A DNA stretch of 60,993 bases, from contig CANFXV010000013.1 in the NCBI GenBank assembly GCA_947451115.1, positions 1 through 60,993 of the forward strand, read 5' to 3'. The notes beneath the pieces are model-generated. The model searched no databases, was not told where the DNA came from, and worked only from the letters and a program-made list of their open reading frames with translations. Below are positions 1-8,606 of the stretch, piece by piece. Position 1 is the stretch's first letter, and every line of letters starts with the position of its first letter. The position numbers were made by a program, and so were the translations under genes. This DNA is from Bacteroidota bacterium. GTDB lineage: Bacteria > Bacteroidota > Bacteroidia > Chitinophagales > Chitinophagaceae.

Positions 1-129
1 CAAGTCAGAATAAACACAGATAATTTGACCAAGTTTAACTTTTTCAAAAAGTGCTGAAGTGATTTCTTCAAATTCTTCATCATAAATTCCACCAAATACT
101 GATGTATCAAAATATAATCTTGGCCTCAT
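1..129 (-). CDS. PIN-domain protein (VapC-like), 3' end outside window
   Basis: The reverse strand opens at an ATG at 129 and reads in frame to the window edge, giving 43 residues that start MRPRLYFDTSVFGG. An N-terminal hydrophobic strand ending in an Asp followed by TSVFGG is the usual opening of PIN-domain ribonucleases, where this Asp is the first metal ligand of the active site. Such proteins are mostly VapC-type toxins that cleave RNA, but solitary PIN proteins also exist. I see no antitoxin gene immediately upstream, where repeat copy A begins about 45 bases away. The rest of the gene lies outside, so the other acidic residues cannot be checked. Family call fairly safe; toxin role inferred. 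Confidence 0.65.
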   Translation of the reverse strand, partial: MRPRLYFDTSVFGGIYDEEFEEITSALFEKVKLGQIICVYSDL

Positions 130-174
130 AATAGAAAATTAAACAAGATTGATGTGATTGCATTATAATTCTCC

Positions 175-426
175 CCGGCCAGGTTCCTGGCCAGGTTTTC
201 ACAAAAAACGGGTTAAAAGAGGTGAAATATGAGAAAAATAGATCTATTTCAATCTTCTATCCTATTGATTATCAATAAAAGAAAAGGTATGGAATACCTC
301 CAGAAACCCTCATAATCAGGGGGTCCCTGGATCATGCCCAGGTGGGCCCACTTATAAATCAAGGGTTTCAGTGTTTATTCACTGGGACCTTTTTTTATGA
401 TTTGCATACAATTTGCACCAGAAAAC
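175..426. repeat. Diverged ~250-bp direct repeat, copy A, left of fic
   Basis: This stretch aligns in order with 1653-1897 on the other side of the fic gene. Shared blocks are CCAGGTT near the start, TTTTCAC.AAAAAC, AGGTGAA.TATGAGAAA, CCAGAAACCCTCAT, a hairpin, AAGGGTTT, a GACC-T-run, and AATTTGCACCA at the end. The hairpin at 326-342 has a 5-bp stem (CCTGG/CCAGG) and a 7-base loop, followed by TGGGCCCA, the geometry of a tRNA T-arm plus 3' acceptor strand. A second perfect inverted repeat, GGCCAGG-TT-CCTGGCC, lies at 177-192. No gene is visible in 130-599. The copies could be attachment sites or edges of an integrated module (inference). Confidence 0.6.
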
Positions 427-515
427 ATTTTATAACATTAAGTCCCATTAGGATTCCATTTACGATGTCATTTATGGTGGTTTAACTATGTATTCCCATT
501 TTTAAAGATGCCAAA

Positions 516-601
516 TCGTATATTTACGGATAAATACGGATATAATTATTTGCAATTATCAGATATATTTTCGTATATTTACGGATAAATACGGATATAA
601 T
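516..601 (+). promoter_or_regulatory. Pair of perfect 31-bp direct repeats at the fic start (candidate operator)
   Basis: Two identical 31-bp copies lie at 516-546 and 571-601, exactly 55 bp apart. Each copy contains two near-identical TACGGATA units, so four units are arrayed in 86 bp. The second copy runs into the ATG at 600. This is what an autoregulatory operator looks like, and the Fic protein has a C-terminal winged-helix-like region that could bind it. The binding partner is inferred; a second role in translation control is possible because the repeat covers the start codon. Confidence 0.6.
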
Positions 602-1643
602 GAGTTTAATAATAAACAACCTACAACTTGACTTAGGCATGAAGATCATGTCTGAATTGTCAAAAATTGATCGTTTTGATGCATCTTGGTCTAGTATTGA
701 AAAAAGAGAAGGTAGCACACTAATGCAATTAAAAAGTATTGCAACTGTTAAAAGTGTAGGAGCATCCACAAGAATTGAGGGGTCGCAAATGACCGATGAC
801 GAAGTAAGTGTATTAATTAATAATATAAACATCTCTTCTTTTGAAGAAAGAGATCAACAAGAAGTGGTGGGCTACTTTGAAACCTTAGACACCATTGCTG
901 AAAATTATGAATCAATTGGTATTACAGAAAGTCAAATCAAGAGCTTACATAATCTCTTAATGAAATATAGTGTAAAAGATGCATGGCATAAAGGAGAATA
1001 TAAACAACTAAGCAATGCAGTTGAAGCAAATTTGCCTGACGGAACCAAACAAACAATCTTCAATACAACTGAACCTGGACTACAAACGCAGGACGCAATG
1101 TTACGTTTAATTGAATGGTACAATAATGATGATGAAACATTGCCATTGGTAAAAGACGCTTTGTTTGTATACGAATTTTTAAGCATCCATCCATTTCAAG
1201 ATGGCAATGGCAGGTTAAGCAGATTATTAGCTAGTTTACTTTTATTGAAGAATGGTTATTCATGGATACAATATGTAAGCTTTGAACATGAAATTGAAAA
1301 TAGAAAATCTGAATACTACAATGTATTAATGGATGCACAAAAAAATAGACCTGGAGAAAACATAACAAAATGGCTTAATTTTTTTACAAGCTGCCTAAAT
1401 AATATTCAAAGTAATTTGTTGTTGAAATTAGAAGAAAGTAAAAAAGCAAGTGAAGCACTCACTCCTCGTGAACAAAGAATTAATTTCTATATACAAAATC
1501 ATGCAGGATGCAGAACAGGAGATATTTCAAGCAAGTTAGATATCCCACTTCCAACTGTAAAGAAAACAATCGTTGAATTATTAAATAAAAAAGTAATTAC
1601 AAAAGAAGGTATTGGGCGAGCAACTGGATATTATTCATTATAA
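600..1643 (+). CDS. Fic family AMPylation protein with C-terminal HTH
   Basis: Fic enzymes transfer AMP (sometimes other groups) from a nucleotide to hydroxyls of target proteins. The 347-aa protein has the full catalytic loop HPFQDGNGRLSR at residues 197-208, with the catalytic His and the phosphate-binding GNGR. It also carries an N-terminal inhibitory motif S56-T-R-I-E60-G61, matching [ST]xxxE[GN], so it is a self-inhibited class II Fic protein. Residues ~290-345 look like a winged helix (GDISSKLDIPLPTVKKTI), common in this subgroup. Met14 is an alternative start. The gene is alone between two diverged repeats, and its start overlaps a 31-bp repeat, which suggests autoregulation. Cellular target unknown. 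Family assignment is very secure; regulation is inference. Confidence 0.93.
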   Translation: MSLIINNLQLDLGMKIMSELSKIDRFDASWSSIEKREGSTLMQLKSIATVKSVGASTRIEGSQMTDDEVSVLINNINISSFEERDQQEVVGYFETLDTIAENYESIGITESQIKSLHNLLMKYSVKDAWHKGEYKQLSNAVEANLPDGTKQTIFNTTEPGLQTQDAMLRLIEWYNNDDETLPLVKDALFVYEFLSIHPFQDGNGRLSRLLASLLLLKNGYSWIQYVSFEHEIENRKSEYYNVLMDAQKNRPGENITKWLNFFTSCLNNIQSNLLLKLEESKKASEALTPREQRINFYIQNHAGCRTGDISSKLDIPLPTVKKTIVELLNKKVITKEGIGRATGYYSL

Positions 1644-1652
1644 ACGATACCA

Positions 1653-1897
1653 CCGCCAGGTTCTCTGTCACCTTTTCACCAAAAACAGATTAAAATAGGT
1701 GAATTATGAGAAATGTATAAAAGAATTAGTATAGAATACTACCAGAAACCCTCATCGTTTTAATCGGGTCTCCCGATTCCTCGGGATGGGCTCATTGCAT
1801 AAAAGTCTGTATTTGAAGGGTTTAAGAAGTCATTTTCATAGACCCTTTTTGTTTGGGGTAAGAGCCCCAGAAATCTGCACCAAAATTTGCACCAAAG
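1653..1897. repeat. Diverged ~250-bp direct repeat, copy B, right of fic
   Basis: This is the partner of 175-426, beginning ten bases after the fic stop codon and holding everything between fic and the next gene except the last ~75 bases. The hairpin here (TCCCGA-TTCC-TCGGGA, 1771-1786) occupies the same place as the CCTGG/CCAGG hairpin of copy A but with different paired bases. It is followed by TGGGCTCA instead of TGGGCCCA. Paired changes in a stem argue for selection on structure or descent from two different tRNA 3' ends. Near the end are two close TGCACCAAA units (1876-1897), which could be integrase arm sites (inference). Confidence 0.6.
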
Positions 1898-1972
1898 CTT
1901 AGAGACTAAAGCTTAATCTGGTGAAGGCATGGAATTGCAAACATTATCTTATTTTCAACTATTATATAAACT

Positions 1973-2746
1973 ATGGAAGTACATCACCCACACCACCCTA
2001 CGCATAAAAAGAAATGGTCAGAATACATTATTGAATTTGTCATGCTTTTTACTGCTGTAACTTTGGGGTTTTTTGCAGAAAACCTTAGAGAGCATACTAT
2101 TGTAAAAGAAAAAATAGAAAAAAATAAAATTGCAATATTAAAAGACTTAAAACAGGATGCTATTACCATTGACAGCATTTATGCGCACGAAGCGGTTTTA
2201 ATTCAAAATTATAATCGAACAATTAATTTATTATTTTTAGCTAAAGCAGGTAAAATAAACGATGCTCAACTAATTGATTCTTTGAAAAAATTGCCCAGTA
2301 TTGTTGGGTATACCTACACCTTGTACATCAATAATAGCAATTTCAAAAATATGCAGTCTAGTGGCTTATTGAGTAATTTAGAAGACAATGAATTAAAAGC
2401 TAAATTATCCTATTACTATGAAGTAATTTTTAAGCGGATTGAAAGTAATAATATATTTTTTGACGAAGCAGGAATTAGATTTAATGAATTTTACCCATTA
2501 GGCTTGGGTACCTTTGTAAGAGATTATACTGAACCTGAAACATCTTATGAATACAATAAGTCTAAGCCTTTTTTTAATGCAATGTTGGATTTAAAAAAAT
2601 CTAAAGAATTAATAAAATCTGACGATTTTATATATAGTGTTCAAAAATATTATAATTATATTTTTATTTATCGACTTGCCTTAACAAAGGCAAAAGAGGA
2701 AAACAATAAGCTAATCCAACTAATGGAGTCAGGGGAGTCAAAATAA
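1973..2746 (+). CDS. Single-pass membrane protein of unknown function, His-rich N-terminus (paralogue 1)
   Basis: I do not recognise a named family. The 257-aa protein starts MEVHHPHHPTHKKKW, a His-rich, basic cytoplasmic head, followed by one membrane helix at about residues 19-36 (IIEFVMLFTAVTLGFFAEN). The remainder is polar and helix-rich, with no Cys or enzymatic motif that stands out. The gene at 8607 encodes a paralogue with almost the same first 41 residues and a different C-terminal part. Its last 9 bases overlap the end of hutG, transcribed toward it. The pair brackets the hut operon, but nothing in the sequence links it to histidine. Real gene: very likely. Function: unknown. Confidence 0.8.
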   Translation: MEVHHPHHPTHKKKWSEYIIEFVMLFTAVTLGFFAENLREHTIVKEKIEKNKIAILKDLKQDAITIDSIYAHEAVLIQNYNRTINLLFLAKAGKINDAQLIDSLKKLPSIVGYTYTLYINNSNFKNMQSSGLLSNLEDNELKAKLSYYYEVIFKRIESNNIFFDEAGIRFNEFYPLGLGTFVRDYTEPETSYEYNKSKPFFNAMLDLKKSKELIKSDDFIYSVQKYYNYIFIYRLALTKAKEENNKLIQLMESGESK

Positions 2747-3742
2747 TTTAATTGAACTAATATGATCTACCAATTTAGCGGCTAAGTTGGATGTTATATT
2801 ATCTTGATCTAGTGTTGGATTCAATTCTGCAAGATCGCAGGATATTACTTTTTTGCTGGCAAATATAAAACTCAAAATTTTATAAACAAAATGAGGGGCA
2901 AAGCCTAGCGGGCTTGGAGCACTCACGCCAGGCGCATAGGCCGATGAAAATCCATCTAAATCTATGCTCACATATATATAATCGTTTTGCTGAATAAAAG
3001 CAGCTAATTTTTCATGGACCAACTCAATAGCTGAGTCAGTAGGTTCGCATTCGAAACTAGTTAGAAATTGAACATTTTCTTTGGTGGCGATATCAAATAA
3101 TTCTTTAGTATTAGATTGTTGTTGAATACCAAGGACTAAATAATCAACCATTTCATTTTTTTGCTTCATCGCTGCAAAGATTTGATTGAAGGGGGTGCCT
3201 GAATTAGTAGCATCCACAGTAGGTCTTAAATCAAAATGGGCATCAAAATTAATAATGCCTATTTTATGATTGGGCTTATTTTTTAAAGCCTCGTAAATGC
3301 CCATAAAATGCCCGTAAGCGATATCATGTCCACCACCGATGCCAATAGGAAAGATGTTTCGGGTGATTAATTGTTCAATTATTTTTGAAAAAGCCAATTG
3401 ACAGGATTCCATATCCTCCTTAACACATTTTACTAGTCCAAAATCAAATAGTTTTTTGTTAGCTAGATGCAATGGTAGTTTGGCTAATTTTTCTTTAAGC
3501 ATGAATGGACCATTGGCTGCGCCTACTCGGCCAAAATTTCTTCGAACCCCTTCGTCACAACTATAGCCAACGATTCCAATGGCAGGGTCAGTCTCTTTAT
3601 TAGATGCATTGATGTCTCCTAATTCAATGGCCTGATGCCAGTACTGATGACCCAAGCTAGGATGGGATTGCCTTCCCGTCCAATCTGCTTTTTGGCCTGG
3701 TGCATAAATTACATTCAAGCCTTTGAGGATACTATTTTCCAT
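2738..3742 (-). CDS. hutG: Formimidoylglutamase
   Basis: HutG hydrolyses N-formimidoyl-L-glutamate to glutamate and formamide, the last step of the four-enzyme histidine pathway. The protein belongs to the ureohydrolase (arginase) family and keeps the di-manganese ligands: H139 in GGGHD, D167/H169/D171 in NFDAHFD, and D261/D263 in SIDLDGFSSA. The segment APGVSAPSPLGF is typical of formimidoylglutamases. An in-frame TTG lies nine bases upstream, but I chose the ATG at 3742, giving 334 aa and a 9-base gap from hutI. It is the last gene of the hut operon. Its presence means this strain uses the direct formamide route rather than HutF plus an N-formylglutamate hydrolase. Confidence 0.93.
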   Translation of the reverse strand: MENSILKGLNVIYAPGQKADWTGRQSHPSLGHQYWHQAIELGDINASNKETDPAIGIVGYSCDEGVRRNFGRVGAANGPFMLKEKLAKLPLHLANKKLFDFGLVKCVKEDMESCQLAFSKIIEQLITRNIFPIGIGGGHDIAYGHFMGIYEALKNKPNHKIGIINFDAHFDLRPTVDATNSGTPFNQIFAAMKQKNEMVDYLVLGIQQQSNTKELFDIATKENVQFLTSFECEPTDSAIELVHEKLAAFIQQNDYIYVSIDLDGFSSAYAPGVSAPSPLGFAPHFVYKILSFIFASKKVISCDLAELNPTLDQDNITSNLAAKLVDHISSIKLF

Positions 3743-3751
3743 TGTACACAA

Positions 3752-4990
3752 TTATTTAATTTCTACTCCTTTCAAATATACTTTTTCAATGGCTGGATTG
3801 CCAAAAGAATAAGGAATGAAGGCATAGGAAGGAATATTTTTTGTCAAGATTAAATTGGCTTGTTTGCCTATGCTTATAGAACCCACTTCATTGGACAATC
3901 CCATTGCATATGCACCATTGATAGTAGCTGCATTGATGGCTTCTTCCGGGGTCATATTCATTTTGATACAAGCAGTGGCCACTACAAAATTCATGTTGCC
4001 AGAAGGGGTAGAACCTGGATTGTAATCTGTGGCCAAGGCCAAGGGTAATCCTGCATCTATCATTGTACGAGCAGGGGTATAAGGAATGCTTAAAAAATAA
4101 GAACAACTAGGTAAGGCAATGGGCATGGTTGGAGTACCCTTTAATGCTTCGATATCCTCAGGCCTCATTACTTCTAAATGATCTACCGATAAGGCATTGT
4201 ACTTCACGCCCACCTGCACCCCTCCTATTGCTGTAAACTGATTGACATGAATTTTAGGAACTAGTCCATATTTTTTTCCTGCTGCTAAAATTAATTCGGT
4301 ATCCTCCACCGTAAAATAACCGGTCTCACAAAATATATCAATAAAGGTAGCTAGTTTTTCTGCAGCTATTTTAGGTAGCAATTCATCAATAAGGATTTGC
4401 AAATACCCGTCCTTATTGCCTTTGAAGGCAGCTGGTATTGCATGGGCACCCAAAAAAGTAGCTTTTATTTCAATAGGATAATTGTCTTTTAATTTTTGTA
4501 TGACGCGTAACATTTTTAATTCTCCCTCTATTGTTAAACCATAACCCGATTTAATTTCAACGGCGCCAGTACCCAACTCAATTATTTCTTCTAAACGAAT
4601 TTTACTTTGCAAATAAATTTCTTCTTCCGAAGTTTCATTCAATTGTTTGGCCGAATTTAAGATGCCACCACCTTTATTGGCTATTGCTTCATAACTAAGT
4701 CCATTAATTCTATCTACAAATTCTGCTTCTCTATTTCCTGCATAGACAATATGGGTATGTGCATCACACCAGGAAGGCAGTATCATTTTTCCTGTAGCAT
4801 CAATCACTTCATCTGCGGCTATAGTAGGACATGCCTCCATCGATCCAAAATCTGCAATCTTACCGTCTTCAATTAATAAATAGGCATTTTTGAGAGTAGG
4901 TAGTTCCTTCATCTGTTGACCAGCCACAAATACAACAGCTTCTTTTCTGACCTGAACCAATTCCTTGATATGCTTAAATAAAATACGCAT
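3752..4990 (-). CDS. hutI: Imidazolonepropionase
   Basis: HutI opens the ring of 4-imidazolone-5-propionate to give N-formimidoyl-L-glutamate. It is a cytoplasmic metal-dependent amidohydrolase. The 412-aa length is normal for the family. The metal-binding DAHTH lies at residues 76-80 (H78 and H80), followed by IVYAGNR. Later come HVNQF, the DHLE motif and the catalytic Asp in ATDYNPGS. The start ATG overlaps the hutU stop by one base (TAATG arrangement), which points to translational coupling. It is third in the operon. Confidence 0.96.
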   Translation of the reverse strand: MRILFKHIKELVQVRKEAVVFVAGQQMKELPTLKNAYLLIEDGKIADFGSMEACPTIAADEVIDATGKMILPSWCDAHTHIVYAGNREAEFVDRINGLSYEAIANKGGGILNSAKQLNETSEEEIYLQSKIRLEEIIELGTGAVEIKSGYGLTIEGELKMLRVIQKLKDNYPIEIKATFLGAHAIPAAFKGNKDGYLQILIDELLPKIAAEKLATFIDIFCETGYFTVEDTELILAAGKKYGLVPKIHVNQFTAIGGVQVGVKYNALSVDHLEVMRPEDIEALKGTPTMPIALPSCSYFLSIPYTPARTMIDAGLPLALATDYNPGSTPSGNMNFVVATACIKMNMTPEEAINAATINGAYAMGLSNEVGSISIGKQANLILTKNIPSYAFIPYSFGNPAIEKVYLKGVEIK

Positions 4991-6987
4991 TAAAATAAAT
5001 TTTTTAAAATAGTGTCATCTACCAAATTAGGAAGGGTCACTTTTAAACTTGGGGTACGTTCCATTTCTCTTTTAATGGCAAACAAGGCTTCCTCGTTGCG
5101 TGCCCAACTGCGTCGAGCAATGCCATTGTTGACGTCATAGAATATCATGCTTTTTAATCTTTCTGCTGCGGCTTCTGTTCCATCCAATAACATGCCAAAG
5201 CCTCCATTGATTACTTCGCCCCAGCCAACGCCACCCCCATTATGGATAGATACCCAAGTGGCCCCTCTAAAACTATCGCCAATAACATTGTGTATGGCCA
5301 TATCTGCAGTGAATTTACTTCCATCATAAATATTGGAAGTTTCTCTATAAGGTGAATCAGTTCCACTTACATCATGATGGTCTCTGCCAATAACAATAGC
5401 GCCAATTTCGCCTGCTGCCACTGCTTTATTAAAGGCATCTGCAATTTTAAAACGTCCTTCGGCATCCGCATATAAGATGCGTGCCTGAGAACCCACCACT
5501 AATTTATTTTTCTTCGCATCTTTAATCCAAATAATATTGTCTTGCATTTGCAATTGAATTTCTTTGGGAGATTGCGCTGCCATTTTTTCTAAAACATCCA
5601 TGGCAATTTGATCTGTCTTGTCTAAGTCGGCTGGATTGCCCGAAGTACATACCCATCTAAATGGGCCAAAGCCATAATCAAAACACATAGGGCCTAAAAT
5701 GTCTTGTACATAAGAGGCATATTTAAAATCAATTTTATTCTCGGCCATGATATCTGCCCCTGCGCGTGATGCTTCTAATAAAAATGCATTGCCATAATCA
5801 AAGAAATAAGTTCCTTTTGAATTATGTTTATTAATAGCAGCGGCATGTCTGCGTAAAGAGGCTTGTACTTTTTCTTTAAACGCTTCTGGGTCTTCACTGA
5901 TTAATCGATTACTCTCCTCATAGGAAACACCTACAGGATAATAACCCCCTGTCCATGGAATATGCAAAGAGGTTTGATCCGAACCCAGATGAATAAAAAT
6001 ATTTTCCACATCAAATCGCTCCCAAACATCTACTATGTTTCCAATAAATGCGATAGACACTACTTCGTTTTTTTCTTTGGCCTCTTTTACTCGAAGCACC
6101 AAGCTGTCCATATTATCTATTAACACATCCACCCAACCTTGATCATATCTTTTGGTGGCAGCTTTAGGATTCACTTCGGCGCAGATAGTTATACAGCCTG
6201 CAATATTTCCAGCCTTGGGTTGTGCCCCACTCATACCACCTAAGCCCGCAGTTAAAAATATTTTGCCTGCAGGGCTTTCTCCTTCTGGTAATATTTTTCT
6301 AAACGCATTCATGACAGTGATGGTGGTGCCATGCACAATGCCCTGTGGCCCTATATACATAAAAGAACCTGCTGTCATTTGGCCATACTGTGTTACGCCC
6401 ATAGCATTATATTTTTCCCAATCATTCGGTGTAGAATAATTAGGTATCATCATGCCATTGGTCACCACCACTCTTGGTGCATTTTTTGACGAAGGAAATA
6501 AACCCATTGGATGACCCGAATACATATGCAAGGTTTGCTCATCGGTCATCATGGATAAATACTGCATGGTCAATAAATATTGCGCCCAGTTTTGAAACAC
6601 CGCTCCATTGCCTCCATAAGTAATTAATTCTTCGGGGTGTTGTGCCACTGCATTGTCCAAATTATTATTGATCATCAACATGATTGCAGCCGCTTGCTTG
6701 CATTTTGCCGGATACTCATCAATAGGCCTGGCATAAATTTTATACGTAGGTTTAAACCTATACATATAAATTCTACCATAAGTTTTTAATTCTTGCGCAA
6801 ATTCTTTTGCTAATTCTGCATGCCATTGTTTTGGAAAATACCTAAGTGCATTACGAATGGCCAATTGTTTTTCTTCTATGGATAAAATATCTTTTCGCTT
6901 AGGTGCTCTATTGGCCGCTGCGGGATAAGGCTTTAATGCTGGCAGCTCGGTTGGAATTCCTTTTTGTATTTGTTCTTTAAAGTCCAT
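4990..6987 (-). CDS. hutU: Urocanate hydratase (urocanase), long form
   Basis: Urocanase adds water to urocanate to form 4-imidazolone-5-propionate, using a tightly bound NAD+ as electrophile. The 665-aa protein is about 100 residues longer than the ~555-aa enzymes of Pseudomonas and Bacillus and resembles the length of animal urocanase, a form usual in Bacteroidota. Diagnostic segments are GGMSGAQPKAG (about residues 249-259, dinucleotide binding), GRDHHDVSGTDSPYRETS (about 533-550) and HNGGGVGWGEV near the C-terminus. The gene follows hutH by 9 bases and shares one base with hutI. Confidence 0.96.
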   Translation of the reverse strand: MDFKEQIQKGIPTELPALKPYPAAANRAPKRKDILSIEEKQLAIRNALRYFPKQWHAELAKEFAQELKTYGRIYMYRFKPTYKIYARPIDEYPAKCKQAAAIMLMINNNLDNAVAQHPEELITYGGNGAVFQNWAQYLLTMQYLSMMTDEQTLHMYSGHPMGLFPSSKNAPRVVVTNGMMIPNYSTPNDWEKYNAMGVTQYGQMTAGSFMYIGPQGIVHGTTITVMNAFRKILPEGESPAGKIFLTAGLGGMSGAQPKAGNIAGCITICAEVNPKAATKRYDQGWVDVLIDNMDSLVLRVKEAKEKNEVVSIAFIGNIVDVWERFDVENIFIHLGSDQTSLHIPWTGGYYPVGVSYEESNRLISEDPEAFKEKVQASLRRHAAAINKHNSKGTYFFDYGNAFLLEASRAGADIMAENKIDFKYASYVQDILGPMCFDYGFGPFRWVCTSGNPADLDKTDQIAMDVLEKMAAQSPKEIQLQMQDNIIWIKDAKKNKLVVGSQARILYADAEGRFKIADAFNKAVAAGEIGAIVIGRDHHDVSGTDSPYRETSNIYDGSKFTADMAIHNVIGDSFRGATWVSIHNGGGVGWGEVINGGFGMLLDGTEAAAERLKSMIFYDVNNGIARRSWARNEEALFAIKREMERTPSLKVTLPNLVDDTILKNLF

Positions 6988-6996
6988 GTAGATAAT

Positions 6997-8490
6997 CTAT
7001 TTAACGATGATGGTTTGATTGGAAACCATGGCTATTATGGCATTGATGTCATCCTTCAAAAGACGGTCTTCTTCCAATTTAGCTACTTTGGCTCTGATTA
7101 TTTTGATATTTTTTTCGATGAGGGTAGAAAAAGTATTAGGTCGTCTAAACTCCATGGCTTGTGCCGCATACATTAATTCGATAGCCAATATTTTTTCAAG
7201 ATTGCCAAGTATCTGATTGAATTTTCTTCCCGATATACTGCCCATAGAAACATGGTCTTCCTGACCTAATGAAGTTGGGATGCTATCTGCAGAAGGTGGG
7301 AAACACAATGATTTATTTTCACTTACGAGTGCTGCGGTCGTGTATTGAGGAATCATAAAACCAGAATTTAATCCACCAGCCGATGTCAATAATCTGGGCA
7401 ACCCAAATTTTCCTTCGATCAATAAATAGGATCTTCTGTCTGATATATTACCTAACTCCGAAGCAGCGATTGAAGTATAATCCAAGGCCATGGCCAAGGG
7501 TTGACCATGAAAATTACCTCCAGAAATAGCTTCGGTATCACTTAGTATGATTGGATTGTCGGTAACCGAATTCATTTCTATTTCTGCCAATTCATTTAAA
7601 TGATCATAGGCATTTCTTGAAGCACCATGCACTTGAGGAATGCAACGCATGGAATAAGGATCTTGCACGCGTGCGCAATCTTCATGAGCAGCTAAATTTT
7701 GCGAGTTGTCGAATAACATCCTCATGCGTGCTGCCACTTCCATACTTCCTTTGAATGGTCGTATTTTATGTAAGGCTTCTTTAAATGGAGAAGCGCTTCC
7801 TTGATAACCTTCAATACTCATGGCACCTGCAACGTCTGCTAAATCTAACAAGTACTCCATTTTTTTTAAGCCTGTAATGGTATGTGCTAAAATAAATTGG
7901 GTGCCATTGATTAATGCCAATCCTTCTTTTGCTGCTAATTGTATTGGAGTTAAACTATGTTTTGATAAAACTTGTTTTGCGGAAACAATTTCACCACCCG
8001 CCCAAAATTCTCCTTCTCCAATCAAGGGTAAAAATAAATGGGACAGAGGAGCAAGATCACCAGAAGCGCCTACCGAACCTTGTTTCGGCACTACTGGTAA
8101 TAAATCATTGTTGATAAAAAATAATATTCTTTCTATTACTTCTAGTCTTATTCCTGAATAACCTTGACAAAGTGCATGTACTTTACAAATCATCATGATT
8201 TTAGATAAGTTAGGGCTAATCGGATTGCCCACCCCTACTGCATGGGTGATTAATAAGTTTTCCTGAAGCTTGCTTGTTTCGGCGGGTGTAATTTGCACAT
8301 CGCATAAAGGGCCAAATCCAGTATTGATTCCATATACCGCTTTGTTTGAACCAGCCATTTTTTCGACCATTTTACGACAGGCATTTACCTTATCAATGGC
8401 TTGTTTATTCATAACGCCTTTTAATGTGCCATTGGCTAGCCCTATTACTTTATCCACTGTCAAATGCCCAATACCGTAGTCAAATGTCAT
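6997..8490 (-). CDS. hutH: Histidine ammonia-lyase (histidase)
   Basis: HutH removes ammonia from L-histidine to give trans-urocanate, the committed step. The cofactor MIO forms from the A142-S143-G144 triad in GSVGASGDLAPLSHL. Other family landmarks are YGINTGFGPL near residue 55 and the SVTDNPII loop. I chose the ATG at 8490 (497 aa); an upstream in-frame TTG would add three residues. It is the first gene of the hutHUIG operon, and the ~115 bases up to the divergent gene at 8607 should hold the promoter. No HutC or other dedicated regulator and no histidine transporter is adjacent. Confidence 0.96.
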   Translation of the reverse strand: MTFDYGIGHLTVDKVIGLANGTLKGVMNKQAIDKVNACRKMVEKMAGSNKAVYGINTGFGPLCDVQITPAETSKLQENLLITHAVGVGNPISPNLSKIMMICKVHALCQGYSGIRLEVIERILFFINNDLLPVVPKQGSVGASGDLAPLSHLFLPLIGEGEFWAGGEIVSAKQVLSKHSLTPIQLAAKEGLALINGTQFILAHTITGLKKMEYLLDLADVAGAMSIEGYQGSASPFKEALHKIRPFKGSMEVAARMRMLFDNSQNLAAHEDCARVQDPYSMRCIPQVHGASRNAYDHLNELAEIEMNSVTDNPIILSDTEAISGGNFHGQPLAMALDYTSIAASELGNISDRRSYLLIEGKFGLPRLLTSAGGLNSGFMIPQYTTAALVSENKSLCFPPSADSIPTSLGQEDHVSMGSISGRKFNQILGNLEKILAIELMYAAQAMEFRRPNTFSTLIEKNIKIIRAKVAKLEEDRLLKDDINAIIAMVSNQTIIVK

Positions 8491-8606
8491 TGCAAACAAT
8501 TTTGTTATAATGCAATAAAGTTATTAATAATTTTAATGCCTAAAGGGACTATTTTAAAGGTTATCGAAACAGTTTTTTTCTTATTTTGAGAGACATTTAA
8601 GCAAAT

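Noticed and set aside
301..350. Complete tRNA gene in repeat copy A
   Set aside because: Only hairpins like a T-arm and a 3' acceptor strand are present; no matching 5' acceptor strand or D-arm was found, and the presumed anticodon loop lacks T33.
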